Shown here in pieces: positions 1-12,589 of a stretch of 64,000 nt of DNA. The notes under the pieces are model-generated. The model was not told the origin of the DNA, did no database searches, and saw only the letters and a program-made list of their open reading frames with translations. The stretch is from Datisca glomerata (lineage: Eukaryota > Streptophyta > Magnoliopsida > Cucurbitales > Datiscaceae), in contig QANY01013230.1 in NCBI GenBank assembly GCA_003255025.1, positions 1,123 through 65,122 on the forward strand, written 5' to 3'. Numbering within the stretch: position 1 is the stretch's first letter; the number at the start of each line of letters is the position of its first letter. A program made the translations under genes and the position numbers.

Positions 1-28
1 TAAAAAAAATATAAAAGATATCAACTAC

Positions 29-577
29 ATTCATATGAAGAAAAGAGATGAATAAAATATACTATGAACAAATGTACCAAACAAATAAGCTACCTTGAGG
101 AGAAGAAATGGAAAGAAGATGAAGATAATAGAAGTATGAAACTTCTTCCTCTCTCTAAAATCACCTCTCTTTCCAACCCCTCTCTTTCTCACTCAAAAAA
201 ATGACTTCCCCTTTTTTTACTCTCCTCCCAGACCTCCCCTTAAGTGAAGACATCATTCCTATTTATAGGCAAAATTAGGGTTTGCCTTTTTTTTTTTACT
301 TTTAGTCTTTTTTTAAGTTTTATTTTTTAGTCCTCTTTTTTCAATTTTTACTTTTTAGTCTTCTTTTTTCAATTTTTACTTTTTAGTCTTCTTTTTTTCA
401 ATTTTTACTTTTTAGTCTTCTTTTTTCAATTTTTACTTTTTATTCTTTGGACCACTTTTCTTATTTTAGTATTGGATTAGCTTTCAAATTATACACATAG
501 TCTTGGATTATTAAAAGATTCAAAATATAAAACATGTATATTTCATGTATTAGGCCGGATAAAATACGGTATCTACA
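29..577. repeat. possible LTR remnant with flanking AT-rich DNA
   Basis: The stretch ends in ATACGGTATCTACA at about 564-577. Read on the minus strand this begins TGTAGATACCGTATTTTAT, which resembles the start of LTRs of some plant Ty3/gypsy elements. No partner LTR, primer site or target duplication was found, so this is only a resemblance. No coding sequence is seen in 1-671. Confidence 0.3.
331..446. repeat. 28-bp tandem repeat, about four units
   Basis: A pyrimidine-rich unit of about 28 bp (core TTTTTCAATTTTTACTTTTT followed by AGTCTTC) is repeated four times with few differences. It is noncoding and lies inside the LTR-like remnant. Confidence 0.8.
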
Positions 578-738
578 CGCACTTATTGGTTCAGTGTCCT
601 TACACGAGAACCTTCTGGTTGGCATCAGACCTGTAGCTAAAAATTAAAAATCGCCAAGGTACTTCTTTCTTCTAGATCTGGAATTTTCTGTTAAATAGCA
701 GTTGTCTCAATTTTAGTATAAAACAATTTTTAAGGGCA

Positions 739-1455
739 TTGGTATATGGTTTTTGGGGTATTTGGAAGTCTCGTACTGAATGCATCTTTAAGGATAATAA
801 ACCACCACTTAAAGATTTAATTAGGAGATGGATATTCTCCTTAAATGAATATGCTGCAGCTAAGGAATCAAAAGAAGGAGGTGCTCTTCTCCTAAATCTC
901 TTCAGATTCAACACTGGCCAGTTCAAGAGATTTTTTTTTAGTTTTATGGATGAAAGGAGCATAATTAAATGGTGTTCACCTCGTGCTACTTGTATTAAAT
1001 TGAATGTTAACTTCTCTCTAATGACTAATGTACAACAAATTATAGGCGGTGGATTGGTAGAGGGATTCAGTTGAGTACTTGAGGAGGGTTGGGTCTCTTT
1101 GAATCATCAATCCTCTCACCTTAAGGCATTATGTGCAGCGTTGAATGAAGGCATTAGAGCGAAGAAGGAGTTATTTCTGCTTAATTTGGAAATTGAATTC
1201 TCTTGTTTGGATATCTGGAAATTATTTAGATTTGTTGCGGTAGATTGTATCTATGTGAAAGAAGTCTTTAAGGAATTGTATAACTGTATTTCAGCAAAAA
1301 ATTATTCTGGTGGGAAGTCTTTTAATTTGACTGCAAAATGTATTTCGGAGAGGGCTTTTCTCCCAATTTTTTGTTGTGACTTTGGCTCTGTACCCCTTTC
1401 CTGGGGAAGCTGATTTTTCTTAAGTTTCAATGAAAATTTTCACTTTTCTGTCAAA
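739..1455 (+). pseudogene. LINE ORF2 3' end (post-RT region and RNase H), relic
   Basis: Two open segments in different frames (739-1074 and 1099-1413) read as the C-terminal part of a plant L1-type LINE polyprotein. The first has the linker typical after the zinc-binding RVT region (VYGFWGIWKSRTECIF), then the start of an RNase H-like domain (WCSPRATCIKLNVNF). The second continues RNase H-like sequence (ALCAALNEGIRAKKELF). A TGA stop near 1072 and a frame change separate them. Downstream, TTTCAATGAAAATTTTCACTTTT and an A-rich tract near 1440-1470 look like the LINE 3' UTR and tail. The 5' part of the element is absent, which fits 5' truncation on insertion. Family assignment is by recognition of conserved words, not by alignment. 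Confidence 0.75.
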
Positions 1456-4400
1456 GAAAATGAGAAAGTAGAGATTATTTTAACATTTAATTTTTTATCC
1501 ATTTATTCTTAATTCAAAATTAATAGAAAATAAATTTTTCATATTCTCAAATAAATATTCAGGCATTTAAGTTGTTCAATTTAATATTTTTACTCAATAA
1601 TTAATAATTCTAGTTTAATATATTTAAATTACTCATGAAAACTATCCCCCAAGACTCGATAAGGACCTACATGAAATACAAGGAGATAAAAACGGTGGAT
1701 AACAAGTTGTCACGCCTGATCAAATGAAAAGTCTATTTATTCCAATACACTATAGTTATACATCCGTGTTTCGCGTTAATAATAATATTTAAACCATAAA
1801 TTAAGAACTTTTTTTACCATCAATGATTGTTTCTTACATCTTCCATTGATGATTTCAAATAAATACGTAATCTCAAAAAATAAAAATGCATGCATTCATG
1901 GACTTTTATGATTTTTTAACATTTTTATGCTCGTGATACACACGATCTTTAAATATTTGTTCGTACAAACAATATAATTTTAGTTAACCCCTACGATAAG
2001 TTAAAACATAAAGTATTTTTGTTAATTAAAAATTATAAATATTATATTAATGTCATAAATAAAATATTATATTATGTATGTAAAGTTTCATATTTTTCTA
2101 CACATCAGAACTTAAGAAAAAAAATTCAGAAATAGGGATATAAAATAACTCACATTTTAAAATAACATGTCCTTCGTCAAGAAAAAATCCTCAAGAAGCA
2201 GTTTGGAGCTTGGTTTAGTATGTTCTAGAATTTGACAATGAATTGTATTTATAGGCAAATTTGGAGTTCTTGAGTTTATAAGAAAAAAATGTAAAAATTA
2301 GAGAGAGAAACTAATTAAATCTGCAACATTAAATTCAAACCATAACCTTTTTGTTACGCAAATCTTTTCATCTTTCTATATCCTTTCATACATCCATGAT
2401 CAAAATATAATTAATTATCAATAACATTAAATCAAGAATACATTTAGTAAACACACAACTCTTATTTTTAAAAATAATAAGTTAATTATTCAACATCTTC
2501 AATGTATATTCTTGGTATGAAAAGTTCCAAACCCATTAAGGGGTTGGGTTATGGTTTTGAAACTGTTGGGAAGTGGAGTGTGAAATCCTTTAGATTGTGC
2601 CCTGTAATTTACTGGAGGATATAATAAGTTTATGGGTCAATGAGAAAATTTGAGAGATAAATAATTAATTTTTCAATTAAAAGGAAAACATATACACACA
2701 TTGCTATATTTACCATTATGTTGCATGAATACATCCTGTAATGTAAAGACTCCATATTAATTGTACTTCAACTACAACTAAAATATTAATTAAGGCCTAT
2801 GTGTGTAACCGGTTGGAAATTGAAGGGATTAATAGAATGGGTTATAAATATTATGAAAATGAAAGGAGCTTCAATTTGAAGTTCATAACAATCAATTTAA
2901 ATGTGATATGAAAATTATTGAAGACATTAATTGTAAATTACTTTAGTTGGCAGAAGAAAATCTATTAATATATTGATAAAATATAAAACTAATCACAATT
3001 TTATACACTCTCTGTCACAAATATTTTATCTACTTATCCAAGTAAATAAACTATTTTGATGATGGGGTAATTGAAGAGTTTTTTTTCGAAGTTGCAGTTG
3101 AAGAGTTGCTACAATCATATCATAATTATTTTCACTATTAATTCTATATCAAAAGTGAAAAGTCTGTCGTTTAAGATAATAAGAAAATAAAAAGAAAATT
3201 AATTATAACCATATGAAACCGCTGGTGGAGAAGTGGAAGCAAACTGCTATAATAAATGACTAATGAAACCGGTTGGTAATAGAAAGCCTAACTAAAACGA
3301 TGTAAAAATTTCTTTATTACATAAAAATGATATAATTTAATTTAATACTACAAAACTATTTCTTCAATTACTACAAATATAATAGTTAAATTATTATTCC
3401 AAAAGTAATTTGTCCATTGAATAGATTGTACTAATGCACTAACAAAATCGCTAATTATATATTACTGATACAATTCACAATATTTTATTTTGAAATACAA
3501 CATAAATCATTATATTATGTTAAAATAATATTTTTTTACATTAGATTTTGTCGCTATAAAATTTTATTGATAAAAAATAATAACTATTTATTAACTAAAT
3601 CTTAGTTTCTTACATAATACAATTATGAATCAGTCAGTAATATAATATCATATATATTACAAGTATAACAATTATTTCTTGAAATAGTGGGTAACTTATT
3701 GTTTTTCTTGGAGTATTTAAATTAGAGGAGGAAGTTACTTATTTTTGTTTAGTCTTTACGAAATTTCCTTCATGTATCTGAAAGATCTATGATTGTTAAT
3801 GTGAATCATATTTATTTGAGATAATGTGGATGTTTAGGAATAAAACCTTTGGATTACCATGCGAAATACGATTAGATGAAAGATAAAAAAAGCATGGGAC
3901 CAAACAAATTGAAGCGTAAAAGCTATTAGTATCTATATAAACTGAGATATAGAACACTTGAAAACAACATCATAGAAAATATGTTAAACAACTCTAATAT
4001 AACCCAAAATGGATAGACAATTTATTTACATGTTTATTTCAAATTAATGCTAATTCAGGGTACATGCTCACTTTACATATGATATGAGATGAAGGCTAAT
4101 GTAATAACCAAAACTTAAGTTAACATGAATATCCAAGTGGCATATTACCTATTGTTCCGTAAAGTTGCGAACTCGTCATACTTGATGAGATCAGGTCTAT
4201 GTATTTAGTCTATATATAGGCATATAGTCTTCTCACATCCGTTAAGTCTTATAAAATTATCATTGTATAGCAAACAATTAAAGAGAGTAAAATTATCAAC
4301 CTCAAATTCACAATGATAGAACAAACTCAGCAATCAAAATCTTAGTAAAACATCAAATAATCAAAGTTCAATTCTCCAAGTCTTTTATTACAATTCACAT

Positions 4401-5018
4401 ATCTCTTTTCTCGATGAGTTTGTTTCATTACAATTTTTTTCGTAATCTCTCATCTGAAGCCATAATCACATTTAAAATATTAGTAAAATAAAATAAAGGA
4501 AAAGGAAAATATTGACACAAACACAACATAGAAAAGTATTGAATAATAAACAGTCAATCTTATGAAGAAAGAATCGAAGAAAATAAAGAGACTAACAGAG
4601 TCGAAAAAGAAAATGAGTTAGACGTTAAAACATTGCCAATGCCACTTAGCAAATCAGTTAAAAATGTTGATTATCAACAGAAAAAATGGAAGTTAAAATG
4701 ACCACGAATCTTAAATTTGAAGAAGTAACAAAGGTAAAAGAAAATAACCAGTACAAAAAGAAAAAGAAAACGATAAACAAAAACGCTTTTTGGAAGCTTT
4801 CAATCACATTACACAAAAGAAAAGAAGATAATTGTTACTTTATTAGGCGAATTTAATATGAGCGTCGGATTGATCTCTGGTGGTTGCTAAATTATTTAGT
4901 ATTTAATTCCAGTTATAATTAGGAAGAAGAAGAGAGAGCATACAGGCGTTTCCTCTTCTTCAGCATATATTCTTTGATGGTCACTAACTGTACTTATTAA
5001 TTGTTGCTATACACACAT
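1456..5018. other. AT-rich noncoding stretch
   Basis: About 3.5 kb of AT-rich sequence with stops in all frames. I see no gene, no convincing transposon end and no tandem array here. Confidence 0.6.
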
Positions 5019-5023
5019 ATATA

Positions 5024-5225
5024 TGTTAAGTTATAAGGTTTGTTTGCTTTAGTTTTGCTGTTGTTCAGTTATTGTTTAAGGGTCTTTTAGTCTTTTTCCT
5101 TTTATAGCCGTTGGCTCTCTCTCTTGTATATACTGTTTTGTGTTTGTTGTTCTGAGTAACGTGAATTTATTTTCTTGTTCTTCTCTTTTCCTCATGCTTC
5201 TTGCTTCCTTATCTGAATTTCTTCA
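5024..5225 (+). repeat. 5' LTR of copia-1
   Basis: It begins TGTTAAGTTATAAGG and ends TTTCTTCA. It matches the 3' LTR along its whole length with scattered substitutions and small indels. Confidence 0.93.
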
Positions 5226-5237
5226 TGGTATCAGAGC
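5226..5237 (+). promoter_or_regulatory. primer-binding site of copia-1
   Basis: TGGTATCAGAGC directly abuts the LTR. It is complementary to the 3' end of initiator methionine tRNA, the usual primer of plant copia elements. Confidence 0.93.
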
Positions 5238-5259
5238 CTACCTCGACTAACGTCAACCA

Positions 5260-8200
5260 TGGCCGAGATAACCAATCTCTTCACACTCAAGAAAATCCTC
5301 AACTTGTTTTTTCTAATCGATTCTCAAGCCCAATTCGTCCCTGTCTAATCGGTTCCTTCTTTTTTGTTGGTTCAAGATTATTCTGCTCCTCAAGATTTCT
5401 CTAATACTCTTGACTATTCGAACACTCTTGAATCAACATCCCATTCTCCCATATTTCTTCTTTCCAATATATGTAATTTAATCTCTAAAAGGTTATATTC
5501 AACTAATTTCATTTTATGGAAGTACCAGATCACCACAATCTTGAAGGCTCATCTTGTTTTTTCTACATCGACGGAACGATAAAATTCCCTTCCAAATTTC
5601 TCAGAAACATGAACGGAGAAGACACTCCAAATAGAGATCCTAAGTACGAGCAGTGGGTTGCTCAGGATTAGGCACTAATGACATTAATAAACGTAACTCT
5701 CTCGTCAATGGCCCTTTCCTACGTTTTGGGATACAACACGTCTAAGGAAGTCTGGGGCTCCATCGAACGATGCTTCTCATCAACATCAAGAACCAACATT
5801 CTACAACTCAAGCCTGATTTGCAATCTGTGACAAAAAAACTTACTAAAAGTATAGATTCTTATATAAAGTGAATTAAAGAAGTCAAAGACAAGTTGTCAG
5901 TCGTATCTATCAATGTTGCAGATGAGGATGTATTGATATACACTATTAATGGATTACCGAGTGAGTATAACACCATTCGTACTTTGATAAGAACATGAGT
6001 AGAGCCTTTATTTTGCACGTTCTTCTCAAGTCTGAAGAAACACTTCCTGGAAAGCAGCAAAAACAACAAGAAACTTCATTTGTGAACTCTACTTTTCTTG
6101 CTAACTTCAACAACCGTGGGTTAAACAGAGGAAAAGGATACAAGAATTTTTTAGGTAATCGTAATAACTCTGAAAGATCAAATTCAAGAAGGGTAGAAGG
6201 GCACAGAAATGTAATCCTTATTCTCTTCCTTCAGTTCTTGGAGCACCTCCTAATCAAGGCTCTCCAGCCTTCAAATGTCATCTAAATCAAGGTCAAGAAG
6301 GATGTTCTTCTTCACATACTATAAGAATCCAATGCCAGATTTGTCAAAAGCTAGGCCATAGTGTTGCAGATTGTTTCCACATGATGAATTTTGCTTATCA
6401 AGGAAGGAGTCCTTCACCCAATATTTCTGTAATGACAGCTTTGAGCCAATGAAGTCATCTCACAGATACTTAAGTCTGGCTCACAGACACAGGGTGCAAC
6501 ACCCATCTTACACCTAATGTCCACACTCTCGTTGGGTCTATTAAGTATAATGATGAAGAAGCTATCTTAGTTGGCAATGGACAGACTATTCCAGTCACTT
6601 ATACATGTTCTAGTATTCTCCCTATTCCTTTTAAATATTTTCCTTTATCTACTCTTGTTTGTGCTCCTCAACTTGCTTCTAATTTATTGTTTGTTCATCA
6701 ATTTTGTTTAGAACATAATTGTCTATTTGTTTTGTATGCCCCTTTTTTCTGGATTTAGGACAAAGCAACAAGCCAAATTTTGTATAAAGGGTCGAGTGTG
6801 AATGGCCTATACCTTATTCCTACGTCTTTACCAAAACCTATTGTTGCTTATGTTGGATCAAAATGCTCAGACACTCTCTGGCATTTTAGACAAGGACATC
6901 CTACTAATAACATAGTTAGACAAGTTTAACTAAGGCAAATATTCCGTGTACCTTTTTTGCTTTAGACAGATGAATCTGTATAAGTTGCATAACAAATAAA
7001 ATGACTAGACTTTCATATTTTCCATCTGACTCTATTACTGTTTCTCCTTTGTCTCTGGTCAATATTGATGTTTGGGGACTTCCCCTAATGTTTCTATCTT
7101 TGGACACAAATATTATGTGCTCTTCATTGATGACATGTCTAAATTTACTTGGGTTTACCCTATACAACATAAATCTAAAGTTTTATCTGTGGTTAAGAAA
7201 TTTCAACCCCTAGTTGAGAACAAGGAGTGACGGTGGATGGGAGTATAATAGTCTCTCTTTTCAATCCTATCTTAGTGAATAAGGTATTGTTCACCAAAAG
7301 TGTTACCCTTATACCGCTCAACAAAATGGTATTGCTGAGAGGAAGCACAGGCACCTCACCTTGTCGAACTGGTCTCACCTTAATGCACCATGCTTCCCTT
7401 CCTGCCAAATTCTAGAACTTTGCTTTTGCAACTGTAGCTTACCTAATAAATCGAATGCCTAGTAGTTTACTACAAATGGTTAGTCCTTTTGAGAAGCTTT
7501 TTGATAAATATGTTAATTACAAATTCTATAAAGTTATGGGGTGTGCTTGTTATCCAAATCTTAGACCCCATATGAAAAATCAATTCCAACTTAAGTCTTT
7601 ACAATGCATTTTTCTTGAATATGCTCTCAATAAAAAATGGTACTTATGTTATGATAAGGCTAATAATAAATTTTATGTCTCAAGAGTTGTTTTATTTGAT
7701 AAATATGTTTTTCCTTATGCTGTTAATTCTAATGTTATTATTGAGAGCTCTCAAGATGTTACTTCTGTTATAAATTCTAGACCTTTCCTTCTCAACTAGT
7801 TACTTATTTACTTGACAATCCTATTGAAACTATGAATGTTTTATCTGATATGCATATTGTTAATTAATTATCTGATGAGCATACTACTAGTCTCAGTCCT
7901 GATATGCATACTGCAGCTAGCTTTGATAATTTTGATATCCATCACAACAATTACTCTATCTCTATAGTCCTGATTCTACTGTTTTAAAATCTGAGAAAAG
8001 AAACACTTTACCTGTTGTTCATTATAATGTCAATATGTATCTTGACATATCTTTTGGAATATCTGTTGATCTCCCTCTCACCACCCTTCCCTCACATAAT
8101 TCTAGGAGTAGTGTTTCTCAACATCCTATGCAAACCAGAAGCAAAACAGGTATTATAAAAAAGAAAGTGCTCCTCTCATTTGGTCCTACATCACAAAAAA

Positions 8201-9712
8201 CTCCTTTTAAACCTTACATTTTTTCTTCTGCCTCAAAAATTCCAGAGTGGACTAGAGCTATGCAAGATGAGTATGCAACCTTTATTTCTCAAAATACTTA
8301 GACCCTAATTCCCCTTCCATATCACAAGAACTTTATGGGTTGTAAGTGGGTGTATAAACTAAAATACAACCCAGATGGTTCTATTGCTAGGTATAAAGTC
8401 AGGCTCATTGCCAAAGGCTATCACCATCAGGCTAGTCTAGACTATGAAGAGACCTTTAGTCCAGTCATTAAAAAGCCAACTATTAGAATTCTCTTTTGCC
8501 TCGCTGCTACCTATGGTTGGCTTTTAATGCAGCTTGATGTTAAAAATGTCTTCCTACATGGAAATCTAATTGAGAAAGTGTACATGAGCCAGCCATCAGG
8601 CTTTGTAGACAAGTCTCGTCCAGAATTTTGTTTGAAGGTTAAACAAGTCTTATTAAACAAGTCATTGTATGGACTCAAACAGGTTTCGAGAGCCTAGTTT
8701 GGGAAGTTTACTAGCCATTTGCATACTCTTAGCTTTATAGGTTCACGTGCAGATAGTTCACTCTTTGTGCATGCTACCTCTTCTCATCTCACTTACATTT
8801 TACTTTATGTGGATGATATAGTTATCAGTGGTACAAATTCTTCTTATATAGAGTTCATTGTTACTTCTTTGCAGCAAGCTTTTGACATGTCTGATTTGGG
8901 TGAATTAAAATACTTTCTAGGTTTAGAAATCAATAGAACTACTTCTGAAATTTTTGTTAACCAACAAAAGTATGCAAAAGATTTGTTACTTAAGGCTGGT
9001 ATGCTTACTGCAAAGCCATGTCAGAGCCCTTGCTCACCTAAATGACCATTATACAGTCATACAGGTTCCACTATGCCTTATGTAACTATTTATCGGAGTT
9101 TGGTAGGTTTCTTGTAGTACTTAACCTTTACAAGGCCATATATTAATTTTGTTGTTAATAAGGTGTGCCCGCTTGTGCACTCCCCTACCACAACTCATTT
9201 TGAGCTGTCAAACGTATCCTAAGGTATGTTCTTGGTACTATCAGTCATGGTCCCCATTTTAAACTAGGTTCTTTACATTTATAGGCATATAGTGACGTGG
9301 CCTAAGCTAGGGATCCCACTGATAGGCGTTCCATTTCAGGCTAAGTAATTTTCCTTAGGCCAAATGATGTTTCTTGGAGCGCTGAGAAGCAAGCCATAGT
9401 GGCCAGATCATCCACTGAAGCAGAGTACAAGGCTTTGGCTAATGCTGCTGCCGAGTTGAGCCAGATTAGGCAAATTCTAAAGGACCTACATGTTTACCAG
9501 ATTCAGACACTTATCTGTATTGTGATAATACATCCGCCATAGCCTTAGCCTCAAATCCCATTTTCCATGCTAGAACTAAGCATGTAGAAATAGATTTTCA
9601 CTTTGTTAGAGAGAGAGAGATTTATTAGGAAAGACTTTATTGTTAGACATGTATCCTCTCAAGAACAATTAGTAGACTTGTTTACAAAACCACTATCCAC
9701 CCTTCAGTTCTG
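5260..9712 (+). pseudogene. copia-1 gag-pol relic
   Basis: The reading frame is broken into many pieces but follows copia order. Gag begins near 5260 (STNFILWKYQITTILKAHLVF at about 5490-5560). A CCHC knuckle (CQICQKLGHSVADC) sits at about 6337-6378. A protease site reading LTDTGATH-like lies near 6472-6500. Integrase remnants include the conserved PYTAQQNGIAERKHRH region near 7310-7350 (split over frames) and the GCACYPNLRPH block near 7540-7575. Reverse transcriptase runs 8335-9040, with CKWVYKLKYNPDGSIARYK, QLDVKNVFLHGNL and catalytic YVDD at 8806-8817. RNase H words (SSTEAEYKALA, then [11 protein letters not shown]) occupy about 9400-9610. Numerous stops, such as TAG near 8694, make it non-functional. 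Confidence 0.93.
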
Positions 9713-9755
9713 ATTTCTAAATGACAAACTCATCCTCATTCCTAGGGATGTGTTT

Positions 9756-9764
9756 GAGGGGGGA
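9756..9764 (+). promoter_or_regulatory. polypurine tract of copia-1
   Basis: GAGGGGGGA lies immediately before the 3' LTR, where plus-strand DNA synthesis is primed. Confidence 0.85.
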
Positions 9765-9977
9765 TGTTAGTTATAAGGTTTGTTTGGTTTAGTTTTGTTG
9801 TTGTTCAGTTAGTTTGTTTAAGGGTCTTTTAGTCTTTTCTCTTTTATAGTCGTTGGCTCTCTCTATTGTATATACTGCTTTGTGTGTGGTTTTCTGGGTA
9901 ACGTGAATTCATTTTCTTCTTCTTCCCTCTTCTTTTCTTTCCCTCTTGCTTCTTACTTCCTTCTCTGAATTTCTTCA
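9765..9977 (+). repeat. 3' LTR of copia-1
   Basis: It begins TGTTAGTTATAAGG and ends TTTCTTCA, followed by an AT dinucleotide tract. Confidence 0.93.
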
Positions 9978-9982
9978 ATATA

Positions 9983-11297
9983 TATATATATATTTGTACT
10001 ATCATCAAACTAATAATATTAAAGTTGTTTATGTTCATTATGATGTTATAAAGGAAAAATTCATAGTCTTTGATAACCAGTCGTAAATTTCCTACATCAT
10101 GATATGAAAATCAAGAGAATACTTTAGAGAGAGGATGAGAGAATAAATATATCATGATTTATGTGGAAACACATAATGGGAAGAAAAATCACGAAGAAAC
10201 TTTGATAGTATTTCATTATGGAGAAATGGTTTAGAAGGCTAATGCAAACTACATAGTCAGCTTATTTCTTATGGTTGTCGAGGGTTGTTGTGTTCCGTTT
10301 GGAGTTACATCTTGCATCTATTTATAGGCTTTCATATAATCTGAACAACTTATCTAATTTTACTTGAAAATAGGATCAACATAATATTTCTCTGAGATCC
10401 AGTTTATCGACATTGACAAGTTAAGTGAATCTTGACCGTTTGATCAATCTAATTATCTTGATTAGCTTCTCTTTGGATTACCACATCGACAATCCATGTA
10501 CTTTCGTATGATTGGTCTATTCTTCATAACCACCTAGTTGACCCTACGGTTATCGCTCTATCTTCCCTTCGATGGAGTCTTCATTTGTGGAGTGCAAGCT
10601 ATGTAAAAATGGAGGAGGTGCTCATCCTGGAGTAAACCCCCGATCATCAAAAGGCCTTGAAGAAGTTTTCTCTTTACATAACTACTACTTGGTTATCATT
10701 ATGCACTCTTCCCTTTAAAGGTTTTTTTCAAGTCAAATCCAGTCTCAACAAGGTGTTGTGTCATGTGACATTGTTTCAGTACATTGGCCCCCATTACACT
10801 CAATAAATTTTTATTCGTTGATGTGTAACGATCATCCTTTCTTGTTCTGACGTTATGTCTGCCCGTTTATGTTCTCACGCGCTTCTTGGAAACATGTAAG
10901 TAGTTTTCCTGAAAACTTTTTGACTATCTGCTGTCAGCGATGTCTTCTTCTTTTCTATCTGTCGTTATATTTTTCTGTTCCCGTTTACAGATGCTTTACA
11001 ATTGTCCAGTAACTTATTTGTCACCTTTTTGTTGATGATGATTATTTCTCCTTCATTTGTTGTTATTCCTTTCTGTTCCTTTCATCGTGGGCTCATTCAT
11101 AAAAAAATTCTCGTTTTCTTCATTTTTTCTTTTTCTTCACTCTTACGTTAAGATCCGTGACTAGAATGCTGTGCAATATTACTATAATAGTGTTTATTGA
11201 TATGAGTATAAAACCAGTGTATCATTTCATAATTTCATTGCAGGAGTTTGAGTTTGATGCCCCACTTCTATTGGTAAGATTTTCTCGTTTTCTCAAG
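9983..11297. other. noncoding stretch
   Basis: After a short AT tract the sequence is of mixed composition with no open frame that resembles a protein. Parts (around 10260-10600) have the look of a retrotransposon LTR or UTR, but no boundary is visible. Confidence 0.5.
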
Positions 11298-11490
11298 AAT
11301 TTAGGTTTAAATAAAGAACCATAGTCTCGTCTCCATTCTGAGAGAATGGATTACAAACTCATATTTTCTTTTGAGAGGAGAACTTAGGTTCAAATAAAAG
11401 ACCATGGTCTCATTTTTATTCTGAGAGAAATGACTTATGGACTGCCCATTTTGAAGTACTTAGGTTCAAATAAAAAATCATGTCCATGTT
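11298..11490. repeat. tandem repeat of about 80 bp, two and a half units
   Basis: Units start near 11298, 11381 and 11458 with the shared words CTTAGGTTCAAATAAA, ACCATGGTCTC and ATTCTGAGAGAA. Noncoding. Confidence 0.75.
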
Positions 11491-12214
11491 TTAAGCTTTA
11501 TTCTTTGTTCAAGTTTTATCATACCACTGTGATTGTTTCTCACTCACTTTAACCTTGGTACTGAGATGTCTTGATTTGAGTATTTCTGTTTATAAGTATT
11601 TTTTGGAACACGTGACAAAGTTTTTCATGTTGTTATTTGACATGTCGTTGTTAATCTCATTGTTAAGGGTGTTGTTGTCAACCCTTATATTGAAGATGTC
11701 GTTACTGATACAACCATAGTCCTTTATATGTTTTTGTAAATTTCTTTCTTCAAGACTTACCAAATTCCTATGTTCTTTCATCTCACTTTGCTTCTTGCTT
11801 TATCTTTATTTGATCACTTTCCCTTTCCTTTCTTTCTTTTTTCATTTTTCACTTCTTCGTTCATCATTTTCACTTTTTCCTTTCTCCACTTTTAGTATTT
11901 CTTCTTTTCAGTTTCCTTAGATGAAGCCAATACAACCAGTGAACATTTGACCTCACAGTTCTCATCTGGTTCCCTTTTTGAATTCCTTTTGAAGCTTCAT
12001 TTTCTTCTCACTTTGTTTTCTTTGTTTTTCTCGCATTCATATTTCTTCCTTTCTCCTTTTTGGTTTTTCTCTAAGTGTCGAATACTCTTTTCAAGATTCT
12101 GACGTCTTGAGACCTTCTTCCTTTGTAATTATTTTTTTTTCAGACTTCTCCCTTTTTTGTTTCCTTTAGAGGGGTAGTGCTAAAAACACCATTCCTCATG
12201 TACTTAAGCTTTTT

Positions 12215-12420
12215 GTGAGCTCAGGGGCCCGTTTCTTTTGGAAAGCAAAAGCCTTCATGGACAGGAACTAACGGTGAGCTCAGAGACCCATTTCTTTTAG
12301 AAAGCAAAAGTCTTCATGGACATAAACTCTCGGTGAGCTCAGATGCCTGTTTCTTTTAGAAAGTAAAAGCCTTCATGGACATGAACTCTTAATGAGATTA
12401 GAGGTTCGTTTCCTTCTAAT
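12215..12420. repeat. 59-bp tandem repeat, three full units and one partial
   Basis: Units occupy 12215-12273, 12274-12332 and 12333-12391, each exactly 59 bp, with a decayed fourth at 12392-12420. Each carries GTGAGCTCAG, CGTTTCTTTT-like and AAAAGCCTTCATGGAC words. The region on either side is pyrimidine-rich and noncoding. Confidence 0.88.
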
Positions 12421-12589
12421 ATCGATGTCCGTAGATATTCCCAAGGACATAAGCTTTTCGCAATGCTCAGGGGACCTAAATTTTCTATCAGACTCTTGTT
12501 AGAGTTTCTCCCATTTGCTTTTCTTTTTCTTTTTCCCGTACACAAATATCTGCAACAAGAATATTGTATCTTAATGTAATGAATAGGGA

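Larger units (their letters stand above)
5019..9982 (+). mobile_element. Ty1/copia LTR retrotransposon (copia-1), complete ends, dead coding region
   Basis: The element is bounded by two LTRs (5024-5225 and 9765-9977), each starting TG and ending CA. Both sides carry the 5-bp sequence ATATA (5019-5023 and 9978-9982), the expected target duplication, although the surroundings are AT repeats and the match is therefore weak evidence. A primer-binding site follows the 5' LTR directly and a polypurine tract precedes the 3' LTR. Domain order is gag, protease, integrase, reverse transcriptase, RNase H, which is diagnostic of Ty1/copia. The LTRs differ in length (202 against 213 bp) and at many bases, and the coding region is full of stops, so this is an old insertion. 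Confidence 0.95.
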